Part shown: positions 56,786 to 64,000 of the stretch, piece after piece
Layout: each line of letters opens with the position of its first letter
Position numbering within the stretch: position 1 is the first letter of the stretch
NCBI GenBank assembly: GCA_902494345.1
Contig: CABUSV010000010.1
Span: 24,830-88,829 of the forward strand
From: an uncultured Collinsella sp.
GTDB lineage: Bacteria > Actinomycetota > Coriobacteriia > Coriobacteriales > Coriobacteriaceae
Direction: 5' to 3'
Length of the DNA: 64,000 nt
Made by a program: the position numbers and the translations under genes
The notes under the pieces: generated by a model
Told to the model about the DNA's origin: nothing
The model's database searches: none
What the model saw: the letters and a program-made list of their open reading frames with translations, nothing else

Positions 56786-59700
56786 GTGGCGGCAAACGTA
56801 GGATCTGTTAGCGTGAAGGTAATGCCGTCCATGGACGGCTTCGCCTCGAAGGTCGACAGCTCGCTGTCCGGATCCGGCGCATCGACGGGCTCTAAGTTCG
56901 GCAAGGCGTTTTGCGGCGCGGCGGGTAAAACCGCCGGCTCGGGGTTCGTGGCGAAACTGACCGGGTCCCTATCGGGGGCCACCGGGGCGTTCTCGCGCTC
57001 GGGCAGGGCCTCGGGCGCTGCTTTTTCTGGTGGCGTGCTTGGGAAGGCCGCCGCCTTTTCCGGCGGCCTGCTGTGCGCCGTCGGGGACGGGCTCTCCTCC
57101 GTCAACTCCGTGTTCGGCTCGACCGGAACCACGGCGGGCGGGAACATGGCGAGCAAGGTCGCCTCGGGCTTCTCGGCCAAGGCGGCGGTCATCACCGGCG
57201 CCGTTGCCGGCGTGGTGCAGAGGGTCGTCTCGACAGTGTCCTCGAGCGTGGACGCCGCGGTCGCGCGCGTCGACACGCTCAACAACTTCCCCAAGGTCCT
57301 CCAGTCGCTCGGCTACGGGGCGGACGAGTCGCAGAGGAGCGTCGACACCCTGTCTGACAGGCTGTCGGAGCTTCCCACGAGGCTCGACGCGGCCGCGACG
57401 GGCGTGCAGCAGCTCGCGCCGTCGTCCAAGTCGATCGGCCAGGCGACCGACCGCTACCTTGCATTCAATGATGCCGTTCTCGCTGGCGGTGCGTCCGAGG
57501 ACATCCAGTCCAACGCCATGACGCAGCTCACCAAGGCTGTCTCCACCAACAAGATGGAGATGGACACCTGGATGAGCATCCAGCAGGCGATGCCTGGCCA
57601 GCTCGACCAGGTGGCGAAGTCCATGCTCGGGCAGAGCGCATCGGCATCCGACCTCTACCAGGCCATGAAGGACGGCAGGGTCACGGTCTCGGATTTCGCC
57701 GACGCAGTGGTCGACCTCGACAAGAACGGCGCGGACGGCATCACGAGCTTCTCCGAGCAGGCAAAGGCCGCGACGGGCGGCATCAAGACGTCGTTTTCCA
57801 ACATGTGCAACGCCTTCCCAAAGGGCGTCGCCAAGATTATCGGCGCCATCGGCTCGTCCAACATCGTCGGCGTCATCGACGGCGTGAAGGGCACGGTGAA
57901 CGGCGCGTTCGGAGCCGTCACCGACGCGATGGCCGACCCGAGCATCCGGGACGCGGCGTCGTCGTTCGCCGCCGTGTTCTCCGGCGTTGTCGCGGGCGGG
58001 GTCTCGGTGGTCGGGGACGCGTTCGCCGGCGCAGTGGAGATGACCTCCGCTTTCTGCGAGACGCTGCTCAACAACGAGGCGGCTTCATCTTTCGCGGGAA
58101 CACTTGACGCGCTCGGTTACACGGCGTCCTCCACGGGCGACGCCATATGGTCGACCGTATCGCAGATCACCGGGTGGTCGAGTCCCGCCGAGGGCGCGGC
58201 AGATGCCGCAAACGCCCTTGACGACGCCTTCGAGGCCGCCGAGCCGGTCATCCGCTCGGTGGGCGACGCATTCCAATGGGTTTCCGAGCATTCCGAGGAG
58301 GTTGCCCCGGTCGTCAAGGGCGTCGGCGGCGCCTTCCTCGTCATGAAAGTCGCCGGCGGCCCTGTGGGCTCGCTCCTGAAGGTCATCGGCGGCGCCCTGC
58401 TGTCCCTCGGGGTATCCGCACCCGCCGCCGGCGCCGGGCTTGCTACAACGGCGGCGGGCGAGACCGCCGCCGGCACAGCCGCGGGCGCGGCGGCCGGTAA
58501 GATGACATCGTTCGGTGCGGCCGTCCTCATGGTTGGAGCCGGCGTTCTGCTGGCGTGCGGCGGCATCGGCCTTCTCGCCCTCTCCGCGATAAAGCTCGGC
58601 GAGGCGGGGCCTCAGGCCGCAATCGGCATGGCAGCAATGGTGGCGGTCATCGCTGGGCTGGCGCTTGGCGCCGCCGCGCTCGGGCCCGCCCTGACTGCCG
58701 GCTCCGTCGGCATGGTCGCCTTCGGCGCCGCCGTCGCGCTCGCCGGCGTGGGCATCCTGCTCGCAGCCACCGGCCTCGCGATTATGTCACTCGCGCTGCC
58801 GACCATCGCCGCCTGCGGCCCCGAGGCCGCCGTCGGCATGGCCGCGCTCGGAGCCTCCCTGTTCGTGCTGGCTCCCGGTGCCCTCACGGCGTCGGGAGGG
58901 CTGCTGGCGCTCGCCGCCGGGGCAGCGGCATGTGCGGTCGCCTCCGCGGCCCTCGGCATGGCCGCCATCGTCGCGGGCGTCGGCCTTATTGTCATGGGAG
59001 CTGGCGGTCTCTTGGCGGGCGCTGGCCTGTCGACCTGCTCCGTGCTCGCCATGCCGCTCGCGGTCGCCGCCACGGCCCTGGGCGCCGCCGCCATGGTCGG
59101 CGGCGCCGGCCTCATCGTGCTCGGCGTGGGCTCGCTCGTCGCGGGCGCGGGTCTGGCGGTGCTCGCCGTCGGCGCCACGGCTGCATCACTTGCGACCGCC
59201 GCCCTCGCTCTTGGAATGGCTGCGCTCGACGTCGCCATGGCGGGCGCAGCCGTTTCCATTTCGACCTCGGCTGACGGGCTCGGAACCATGGGGAAGGCGA
59301 TTCCCAAGATATCCTCCGGCGCCCCCGGTGCCGCAGCCGGCCTTGGTGCGCTTGCCGCTGCGGCGGCGGCCGCCGCTCCCGCCCTTGCCGCCGCGCCGCC
59401 GTCTCTGACATCTTTCTCCGCCTCCTGCGGGGCGGCTTCGGCGTCGGCCCTGCTGCTTTCCGTCTCCGTGGCAGCAGTGGCCTCCATGGTCGCGGCGAGC
59501 ATGGCGTCGGCGTCGGCGTCCGCAGCCTCGTTCGGCGTCCGTTCGGGCGCGTCCTTCAATCGCTTCTCGGCTTCCGCCAGGGATGCGGCAAGTGCCGCCC
59601 GCTCTGCGATCATGGGGGCCTGCCGGCAGATGTCGGCCGAGGTCGGATCGATGCGGCTCACGCTTCCGCGCATCAACGTGGGACCGCTGCCGCACTTCTC

Positions 59701-60034
59701 GATGAGCGGCAAGTTCGACGCACAGACGGGTTCGGTCCCGTCGGTCAACGTTAACTGGTACGCCGGCGGCGCGGTCTTCGGACCGAACAGGCCGCGCGTC
59801 ATCGGAATCGGCGACAACCGGCGATACGACGAGGCGGCCATCCCGCTGAGCCCTAAGGTGCTGGGCGGGATCGGCAGGGGGGTCGCCCAGACGATGGATG
59901 CCGGCGGCGGCTCGGACGGCGCTGCGGTCATCGCGTGGCTCGACCGAAACCTTCCGACAATCATCCGGGAGTACACGCCGGTCACGCTCGAGCGCGACCT
60001 CGACAGACACATCAGGGCGGTGGCACATGCATAG
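56786..60034 (+). CDS. tape measure protein
   Basis: GTG 56786 (after AGGGAGG) starts a 1082-aa protein. The N-terminus is typical (VSVKVMPSMDGFASKVDSSL). Residues about 190-330 hold the conserved TMP region (MTQLTKAVSTNKMEMDTWMS, IQQAMPGQLDQVAKSML, GGIKTSFSNMCNAF). Residues about 520-850 are a long Ala/Gly/Val-rich hydrophobic block of repeated helices. No lytic transglycosylase or peptidase domain is visible. By the usual 1.5 angstrom per residue rule the tail would be roughly 160 nm long (inference). A reverse-strand shadow of 480 codons lies inside. Confidence 0.9.
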   Translation: MAANVGSVSVKVMPSMDGFASKVDSSLSGSGASTGSKFGKAFCGAAGKTAGSGFVAKLTGSLSGATGAFSRSGRASGAAFSGGVLGKAAAFSGGLLCAVGDGLSSVNSVFGSTGTTAGGNMASKVASGFSAKAAVITGAVAGVVQRVVSTVSSSVDAAVARVDTLNNFPKVLQSLGYGADESQRSVDTLSDRLSELPTRLDAAATGVQQLAPSSKSIGQATDRYLAFNDAVLAGGASEDIQSNAMTQLTKAVSTNKMEMDTWMSIQQAMPGQLDQVAKSMLGQSASASDLYQAMKDGRVTVSDFADAVVDLDKNGADGITSFSEQAKAATGGIKTSFSNMCNAFPKGVAKIIGAIGSSNIVGVIDGVKGTVNGAFGAVTDAMADPSIRDAASSFAAVFSGVVAGGVSVVGDAFAGAVEMTSAFCETLLNNEAASSFAGTLDALGYTASSTGDAIWSTVSQITGWSSPAEGAADAANALDDAFEAAEPVIRSVGDAFQWVSEHSEEVAPVVKGVGGAFLVMKVAGGPVGSLLKVIGGALLSLGVSAPAAGAGLATTAAGETAAGTAAGAAAGKMTSFGAAVLMVGAGVLLACGGIGLLALSAIKLGEAGPQAAIGMAAMVAVIAGLALGAAALGPALTAGSVGMVAFGAAVALAGVGILLAATGLAIMSLALPTIAACGPEAAVGMAALGASLFVLAPGALTASGGLLALAAGAAACAVASAALGMAAIVAGVGLIVMGAGGLLAGAGLSTCSVLAMPLAVAATALGAAAMVGGAGLIVLGVGSLVAGAGLAVLAVGATAASLATAALALGMAALDVAMAGAAVSISTSADGLGTMGKAIPKISSGAPGAAAGLGALAAAAAAAAPALAAAPPSLTSFSASCGAASASALLLSVSVAAVASMVAASMASASASAASFGVRSGASFNRFSASARDAASAARSAIMGACRQMSAEVGSMRLTLPRINVGPLPHFSMSGKFDAQTGSVPSVNVNWYAGGAVFGPNRPRVIGIGDNRRYDEAAIPLSPKVLGGIGRGVAQTMDAGGGSDGAAVIAWLDRNLPTIIREYTPVTLERDLDRHIRAVAHA

Positions 60035-60866
60035 AATGCACTACGTGTCGTCATCGGGCGAGAGCGTCGACCTTGATGGCAACGGCGTCTTCGTCGGCAC
60101 CGCTGCGGGCGTGCGCTCGCGCGAGTGGAGCTACGACCTCTCGTGGCGCGGCGCCTACGGCATCTCGCGAGACGCGAGGGAGGCGACGGTCGATGCCGTG
60201 GCGTCCTCGGCGGCTGCCGACAGGCTCAGGCGGCTCGCGGACAGGGATATCTCCGTCGGCGAGCCCGGTCGCCTCGTTGTCGACGGTGTTTGGTACCAGC
60301 GCGCCTATATCGCTAAGTCCGAGACCTCGCAGATTTATGGCAGGCGGGGCATCGCCGCTACGCTTACCGTGCTGCTGCTCGACGGATCCTGGCGGCGCGA
60401 GGTCGCCCAGGAGTTCTACGCCCGGGAGGACGAGGACCAGACCGGCCTGGACTTCCCCCATGACTTCGAGTTCGACTACGGCGGATCGGTCGCAAGCCGG
60501 TCGGTCACCGTCGATGGGCTGGTGCCTGCCGACCTTAAGCTCACGATCTTCGGTCCCGCGTCGTCACCGTGCATCACCGTGACGCAGGGGGACTTCATCA
60601 ACGTCTACTCCGCGGACGTTGAAGTGCCTGGCGGCTCCAGGCTTATCATCGACGGCTCGAGCTTCCCCAAGACGATCAAGCTCGTCGGCATGTACGGTGA
60701 GACCGAGGACCGCTTCGCCGACGGCATGCGCGGAGAGGGCGCGGGAAGCGGCTCCTACTGCTTCGAGCAGCTGCGGCCGGGCACGTCCTCTGTCTCATGG
60801 GACGGCTCGTTCGGCTTCACCATGACCCATTATCTTGAGGAGGGGGAGCCGCCTTGGAGCTCATAG
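60027..60866 (+). CDS. distal tail protein (Dit-like)
   Basis: ATG 60027 overlaps the tape measure end by eight bases. The 279-aa product has REWSYDLSWRGAYGISRDAR, RRLADRDISVGEPGRLVVDG and YARSEDED-like PHDFEFDYGGSVASRSVTV, a two-domain layout (N-terminal ring fold plus galectin-like beta domain) usual for the baseplate hub ring. Assigned from order and layout. Confidence 0.7.
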   Translation: MHRMHYVSSSGESVDLDGNGVFVGTAAGVRSREWSYDLSWRGAYGISRDAREATVDAVASSAAADRLRRLADRDISVGEPGRLVVDGVWYQRAYIAKSETSQIYGRRGIAATLTVLLLDGSWRREVAQEFYAREDEDQTGLDFPHDFEFDYGGSVASRSVTVDGLVPADLKLTIFGPASSPCITVTQGDFINVYSADVEVPGGSRLIIDGSSFPKTIKLVGMYGETEDRFADGMRGEGAGSGSYCFEQLRPGTSSVSWDGSFGFTMTHYLEEGEPPWSS

Positions 60867-61840
60867 TCTCCGACAGCGCCGGCAGGACGCTTTTCCCGAT
60901 TTCGAACTTCGAGCTGGATATGGACTCGGGCTGGGGTGACGGCGTCGACAACTCGTTCGATCTTGTGGTGCGTGACTCGTCCGTACCGTTGCCGGAGGCC
61001 GCTTGGCGTGTTTTCGCCGACGGCCTGGAGATCGGCGGGCGCGTCGAGGGCTTTGAGCTCAAGACTGGCCGCACTTCGTCCGAGCTGCACTGGACCGGGT
61101 CGACCTGGACTGGAGTGCTCGAGAAGCGCCTTCTGTGGCCCGATCCGGGCCAGGACTACCTTGTCCTCTCTGGGGACGCAAACGCCGTGCTGCGCTCCGC
61201 GGTTAAACGGCTCGACATCGGCTCCCTCTTCACGGTTCCCGATGCCGACGCCGGGGTGAGCGTAAGCTACCGATGCAACAGAGACGTGCCCGACGCTTGG
61301 ACCAACCTTAGGCTGGCGATGCGCTCCGCAGGCCTTCGCCTCGATGCGAGGTGGGTGGGCGGATCGTGCAGGCTCCAGGCGGTGAAGGTGACAGACTGGC
61401 GCGGCAGGGTCGACTCCGATCTCGTAAACTTCGACCTCAAGAGCGACCTGCTCGTCACCAATCACCTCAAGGCGGCCGGCAAGGGCGAACTTGCGGCCAG
61501 AGATGTCGTGGACGTCTACGCCGACCGGGAAGGCGGCGTAGGCACCGTGAAGGCGATGGCCGGCGTCTTCGAGCTCGAGGAGTACTACGACGCCAACAAC
61601 ACCGAGGGCGACGATCTCCGCGATCAGGCACTCAGCCGACTCAAGGACAAACAGTCCGAGGGCAGCGTGACCGTGACGGTCAACGAGGGTGTCGAGTTCG
61701 GCCTCGGCGATATCGTCGAGGCCAGGCACTATTCGCCAAACGTGACGGTCTCGGTCGAGATCAGCAGCAAGATCGTAAAGGCCGCGGGGTCGGGCTACAG
61801 CGCCACGTATGGCGCATCGCCTGGTGCGGTGGGGAGATAG
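60854..61840 (+). CDS. tail-tip hub protein (Gp37-like / tail-associated)
   Basis: TTG 60854 with GAGGAGGGGG upstream overlaps the Dit gene. The 328-aa product resembles Siphovirus ReqiPepy6 Gp37-type hubs: ISNFELDMDSGWGDGVDNSF, SELHWTGSTWTGVLEKRLLW, and the repeat-like domain LLVTNHLKAAGKGELAARDV, then FGLGDIVEARHYSPNVTVSV. No catalytic peptidase motif was seen. Confidence 0.7.
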   Translation: MELIVSDSAGRTLFPISNFELDMDSGWGDGVDNSFDLVVRDSSVPLPEAAWRVFADGLEIGGRVEGFELKTGRTSSELHWTGSTWTGVLEKRLLWPDPGQDYLVLSGDANAVLRSAVKRLDIGSLFTVPDADAGVSVSYRCNRDVPDAWTNLRLAMRSAGLRLDARWVGGSCRLQAVKVTDWRGRVDSDLVNFDLKSDLLVTNHLKAAGKGELAARDVVDVYADREGGVGTVKAMAGVFELEEYYDANNTEGDDLRDQALSRLKDKQSEGSVTVTVNEGVEFGLGDIVEARHYSPNVTVSVEISSKIVKAAGSGYSATYGASPGAVGR

Positions 61841-61849
61841 GAGACTGCT

Positions 61850-62323
61850 ATGAAGCAGATAGAACTCATCGGCCCGCCCCTTTACCAATGGGATACGGGT
61901 CGGCGCGTTCACATCGCGTTGCAGGGGGTGACGGAGGCACATTTCGCCGTCGCCGGATCGGAACGCGCATTGGTCGTCCCGGTCGTGGGCGGAGAGGCCG
62001 TGGTGCCCTCGCTTCTGCTTACTGCGGGCGTTGACATGGCCGTTTGGGCGAGCGATGGGCGCGACACGCACGCACGCGCCGTGCTCAAGGTGCGCCCGAG
62101 GGCCAAGCCGGACGGCTACATCTACACCGATGACGAGGTCAAGACCTGGGCTGATGTCGAAGATTGGGTGCGAGAGCAGCTGAGGGCCGTAGGCGAGCCC
62201 GGCACGAAGTGGTATGTCGGGGGCGGCACCCCCGCCATAGGTGGTCGCGTCGGGGACCTCTATCTCGACAGTGAGACGGGCACCTATTATCGCTACGGCG
62301 AGATTGGAGATACAAATGGCTAA
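61850..62323 (+). CDS. baseplate / fibre-base protein, 157 aa
   Basis: The product begins MKQIELIGPPLYQWDTGRRV, has a beta domain, and ends in a fibre-type motif (WYVGGGTPAIGGRVGDLYLD with GTYYRYGEIGD) that recurs in phage fibre modules. It overlaps the first collagen-like gene by eight bases. It probably connects hub and fibres. Confidence 0.6.
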   Translation: MKQIELIGPPLYQWDTGRRVHIALQGVTEAHFAVAGSERALVVPVVGGEAVVPSLLLTAGVDMAVWASDGRDTHARAVLKVRPRAKPDGYIYTDDEVKTWADVEDWVREQLRAVGEPGTKWYVGGGTPAIGGRVGDLYLDSETGTYYRYGEIGDTNG

Positions 62324-62993
62324 CGCATGGAACCAAGTTGGAACGCTCAAGGGCCCCAAAGGCGATAAGGGCGCGACCGGTGACGCCGGCCCCAAGGGCG
62401 GCAGCGTCCGCGTGGCGAGCGTCAATATCCCGTCGGAAGGCGAAGTCGCATTCTCGGCGCTTTCCCCTTCTGACGGCGTGCAGGTCGGCGACCTCGTGCT
62501 CGACGCCAAGGGAAGTGTCTATCCCATTTCGGCGGTGGATCCGGGCAGGTCTACCGCCCGAGTCGGTTCCGCCATCAACGGCGTGAGCCTCAAGGGCCCC
62601 AAAGGCGAAACGGGCGACACTGGCCCCAAAGGTGCCGACGGCACGTCCATAACGGTCAAGGGCGCGGTGAGCAGCGCGTCCGCGCTGCCGTCCGATGCCG
62701 CCATCGGCGACACCTACGTCACGAGCGACAACGGCCACATGTGGGTGAAAACCGCCGCGACCGGTGATGCGCAGTGGACGGACCTCGGCGAAATGAAGGG
62801 GCCCAAGGGCGACAAGGGGGCCACGGGCGAAAAGGGTGACAGGGGCGACACCGGCCCCAAGGGCGCACAGGGGCCGGCTGGCCCAGGCATTACGTTCGGC
62901 CAAGGGGCTCCTACGGCAGCGTCGCAGGAGGGAGCCGTCTACATTGATACGGCAGACGGCTTTAAGGTCTACCAGTACGGTACGAGTGCCTAG
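62316..62993 (+). CDS. collagen-like tail fibre protein 1
   Basis: ATG 62316 lies in the preceding stop region. The 225-aa product has three Gly-X-Y blocks (LKGPKGDKGATGDAGPKGG at the N-terminus, LKGPKGETGDTGPKGADG, MKGPKGDKGATGEKGDRG onward) separated by beta modules, with the fibre motif GAVYIDTADGFKVYQY at the end. Collagen-like stalks trimerise and space receptor-binding tips. Confidence 0.8.
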   Translation: MANAWNQVGTLKGPKGDKGATGDAGPKGGSVRVASVNIPSEGEVAFSALSPSDGVQVGDLVLDAKGSVYPISAVDPGRSTARVGSAINGVSLKGPKGETGDTGPKGADGTSITVKGAVSSASALPSDAAIGDTYVTSDNGHMWVKTAATGDAQWTDLGEMKGPKGDKGATGEKGDRGDTGPKGAQGPAGPGITFGQGAPTAASQEGAVYIDTADGFKVYQYGTSA

Positions 62994-63008
62994 TGAAGGG
63001 GGAGCGAT

Positions 63009-63260
63009 ATGGCGTGGACTAACATCGGATCGCTGAAGGGTCCCAAAGGCGATAAGGGCGATACCGGCGCCAGGGGAGCGCAAGGGGCTCAGGGGCCGCG
63101 AGGGGAGACCGGCCCGATCGGGCCGACTGGCCCGATCGGGCCCAAGGGCGCCGACGGCACCTCAGTGACCGCTGGGACCGGCGCACCGACAGGTACTGCC
63201 GTGGTCGGTTCGGTCTACATCGACGCGAGCACGGGCAACCTGTACACCTACAAGGCCTAG
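63009..63260 (+). CDS. collagen-like tail fibre protein 2
   Basis: The 83-aa product starts MAWTNIGSLKGPKGDKGDTG, then runs through about 15 Gly-X-Y triplets (GPIGPTGPIGPKGADG) and ends in VGSVYIDASTGNLYTYKA, the same tip motif as fibre 1. GGGGGAG precedes the ATG. Confidence 0.75.
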   Translation: MAWTNIGSLKGPKGDKGDTGARGAQGAQGPRGETGPIGPTGPIGPKGADGTSVTAGTGAPTGTAVVGSVYIDASTGNLYTYKA

Positions 63261-63274
63261 CGGGTGACGGCGAA

Positions 63275-63487
63275 ATGGCCTGGATCAAGTTGGGCAACAT
63301 AAAGGGGCCTGCCGGGGAGACGGGGCCACAGGGTCCTGCAGCCTCGACCGCCCAGACATTCCTCGCTGCACACCCTGTGGGCTCCCTCTATATGGAAAGC
63401 AAGGGCAAAAACCCAGGTGCCACCTATGGGGGAACGTGGGTCATGCGGGACAGCCAGAACGGCTTTATATGGGAAAGGACGGCTTAA
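63275..63487 (+). CDS. collagen-like tail fibre protein 3
   Basis: The 70-aa product begins MAWIKLGNIKGPAGETGPQG and has a different C-terminal module, AAHPVGSLYMESKGKNPGAT followed by YGGTWVM, known from phage baseplate and fibre tips. It repeats the start pattern MAW..(L/I)G..KGP of its two neighbours. Confidence 0.7.
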   Translation: MAWIKLGNIKGPAGETGPQGPAASTAQTFLAAHPVGSLYMESKGKNPGATYGGTWVMRDSQNGFIWERTA

Positions 63488-64000
63488 ATGGAGATAGTGA
63501 CCGGTAAAGCGGGCGTGCCACACGTCAGCTCGGCCGACGACGGGCGCCGCATTGCGGGCGAAGTCGGCACTGGCAGCTATGTGCTGCAGACGGGCGGCAA
63601 ACTGGCCCCATCTCTCGTCGACGCGAACACCGTCCGTATCGCGACCGGCGACATGATCGTGCAGGGTCGCCATATCGGCGTCACCTCGCCCGAGGACGTC
63701 AAGGTGGCGAGCGGCTCGCAAGGCAAGAAGCGCATGGACTACATTTGTGTCCATTACACCCGCGATGTGAGCGGGTCCAGCCCGACCCTTGTCGAGACGG
63801 TCGAGTGGAAGGTTCTCCAGGGCACCCCCGGCTCGAGCGCCGCCGCGCCGTCGGTGCCGAAAGGCTCTATCCTGGACGGTGGCGCTGACGTGACGGTCCC
63901 GATCTGCTCGGTGACATTCGACGGACTGACGACGGGTCAGCCTAAGCTTCTCATCCCCGAACTGACTCCCCTGGCAGACCTCGGGGATTCTGTATCCCCG
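63488..64000 (+). CDS. tail/baseplate protein (partial, runs off right edge)
   Basis: ATG 63488 follows the stop of fibre 3 directly (TAAATG). The 171 visible codons include SADDGRRIAGEVGTGSYVLQ, VRIATGDMIVQGRHIGVTSP and MDYICVHYTRDVSG, the pattern of phage proteins that sit at the fibre base and start like receptor-binding or baseplate upper proteins. The C-terminus is outside the window. Confidence 0.65.
   Translation, partial: MEIVTGKAGVPHVSSADDGRRIAGEVGTGSYVLQTGGKLAPSLVDANTVRIATGDMIVQGRHIGVTSPEDVKVASGSQGKKRMDYICVHYTRDVSGSSPTLVETVEWKVLQGTPGSSAAAPSVPKGSILDGGADVTVPICSVTFDGLTTGQPKLLIPELTPLADLGDSVSP

Larger units (their letters stand above)
33359..64000. mobile_element. siphovirus-type prophage (left end to beyond the window)
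   Basis: The block has the full order of a temperate siphophage: integrase, lysogeny cargo, repressor/Cro switch, early and replication genes, late regulator, HNH-terS-terL-portal, head, connectors, tail tube, chaperone, tape measure, hub and fibres. Lysis genes and attR are not reached. Long chains of ATGA/GTGA overlaps indicate intact operons. No inactivating mutation was found in the structural genes. Confidence 0.92.

Noticed and set aside
58612..60054. 480-codon reverse frame in the tape measure gene
   Set aside because: Low-complexity Ala/Gly-rich coding gives open antisense frames; no start signal.

Overview
The window reads as high-GC Gram-positive DNA. Gene content, protein flavour and small intergenic repeats fit a gut Coriobacteriia, most likely Collinsella; this is an inference, as no rRNA or marker gene is present. 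Four blocks follow one another.

(1) 1-12129 is ordinary chromosome: a TipAS-type regulator running off the left edge, TrmO, a PatB/MalY C-S lyase, a solute-binding lipoprotein coupled to a hybrid histidine kinase, a PNPOx-fold protein, a second hybrid kinase with its own fused solute-binding domains, a small K+-channel-like protein, a LOG-family hydrolase and a ClC channel.

(2) 12130-29530 is a scarred accessory island, visibly more AT-rich at 13.6-14.7 and 19.9-28.5 kb. It holds IS remnants, a broken methyltransferase, a 27-residue peptide gene coupled to a DUF2975/HTH pair, and an intact IS21 copy with a 6-bp target duplication. Right of the IS lies a class III lanthipeptide (SapB/labyrinthopeptin-like) cluster: a LanKC synthetase, two 43-residue precursor genes too short for routine gene calling, an ABC ATPase with FtsX-like permease, an ABC exporter and a convergent radical SAM/SPASM enzyme. 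A frameshifted sigma-like gene closes the block.

(3) 29684-33380 returns to chromosome: a DMT-family transporter, a GntR/ABC operon, and an intergenic array of three long hairpins whose fourth copy is cut where the prophage begins.

(4) 33381-64000 is most of a siphovirus-type prophage, running off the right edge: integrase, a HEPN-type DUF3644 cargo gene flanked by direct repeats, a divergent repressor/Cro switch with three matching operator dyads, an early region of small ORFs with a ParB-like protein and a second tyrosine recombinase, a sigma-like late regulator, HicAB, an eight-copy 10-bp repeat array before the late operon, HNH, terminase, portal, a MuF head protein fused to a CdiA-type nuclease toxin, tRNA-Trp and tRNA-Leu genes, scaffold, capsid, connectors, tail tube, a frameshifted tail chaperone pair, tape measure, distal tail proteins and a set of collagen-like fibre genes.

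The most promising material is the lanthipeptide cluster with its radical SAM neighbour, the peptide/DUF2975/HTH unit, the decamer array, and the MuF-toxin next to phage tRNA genes.
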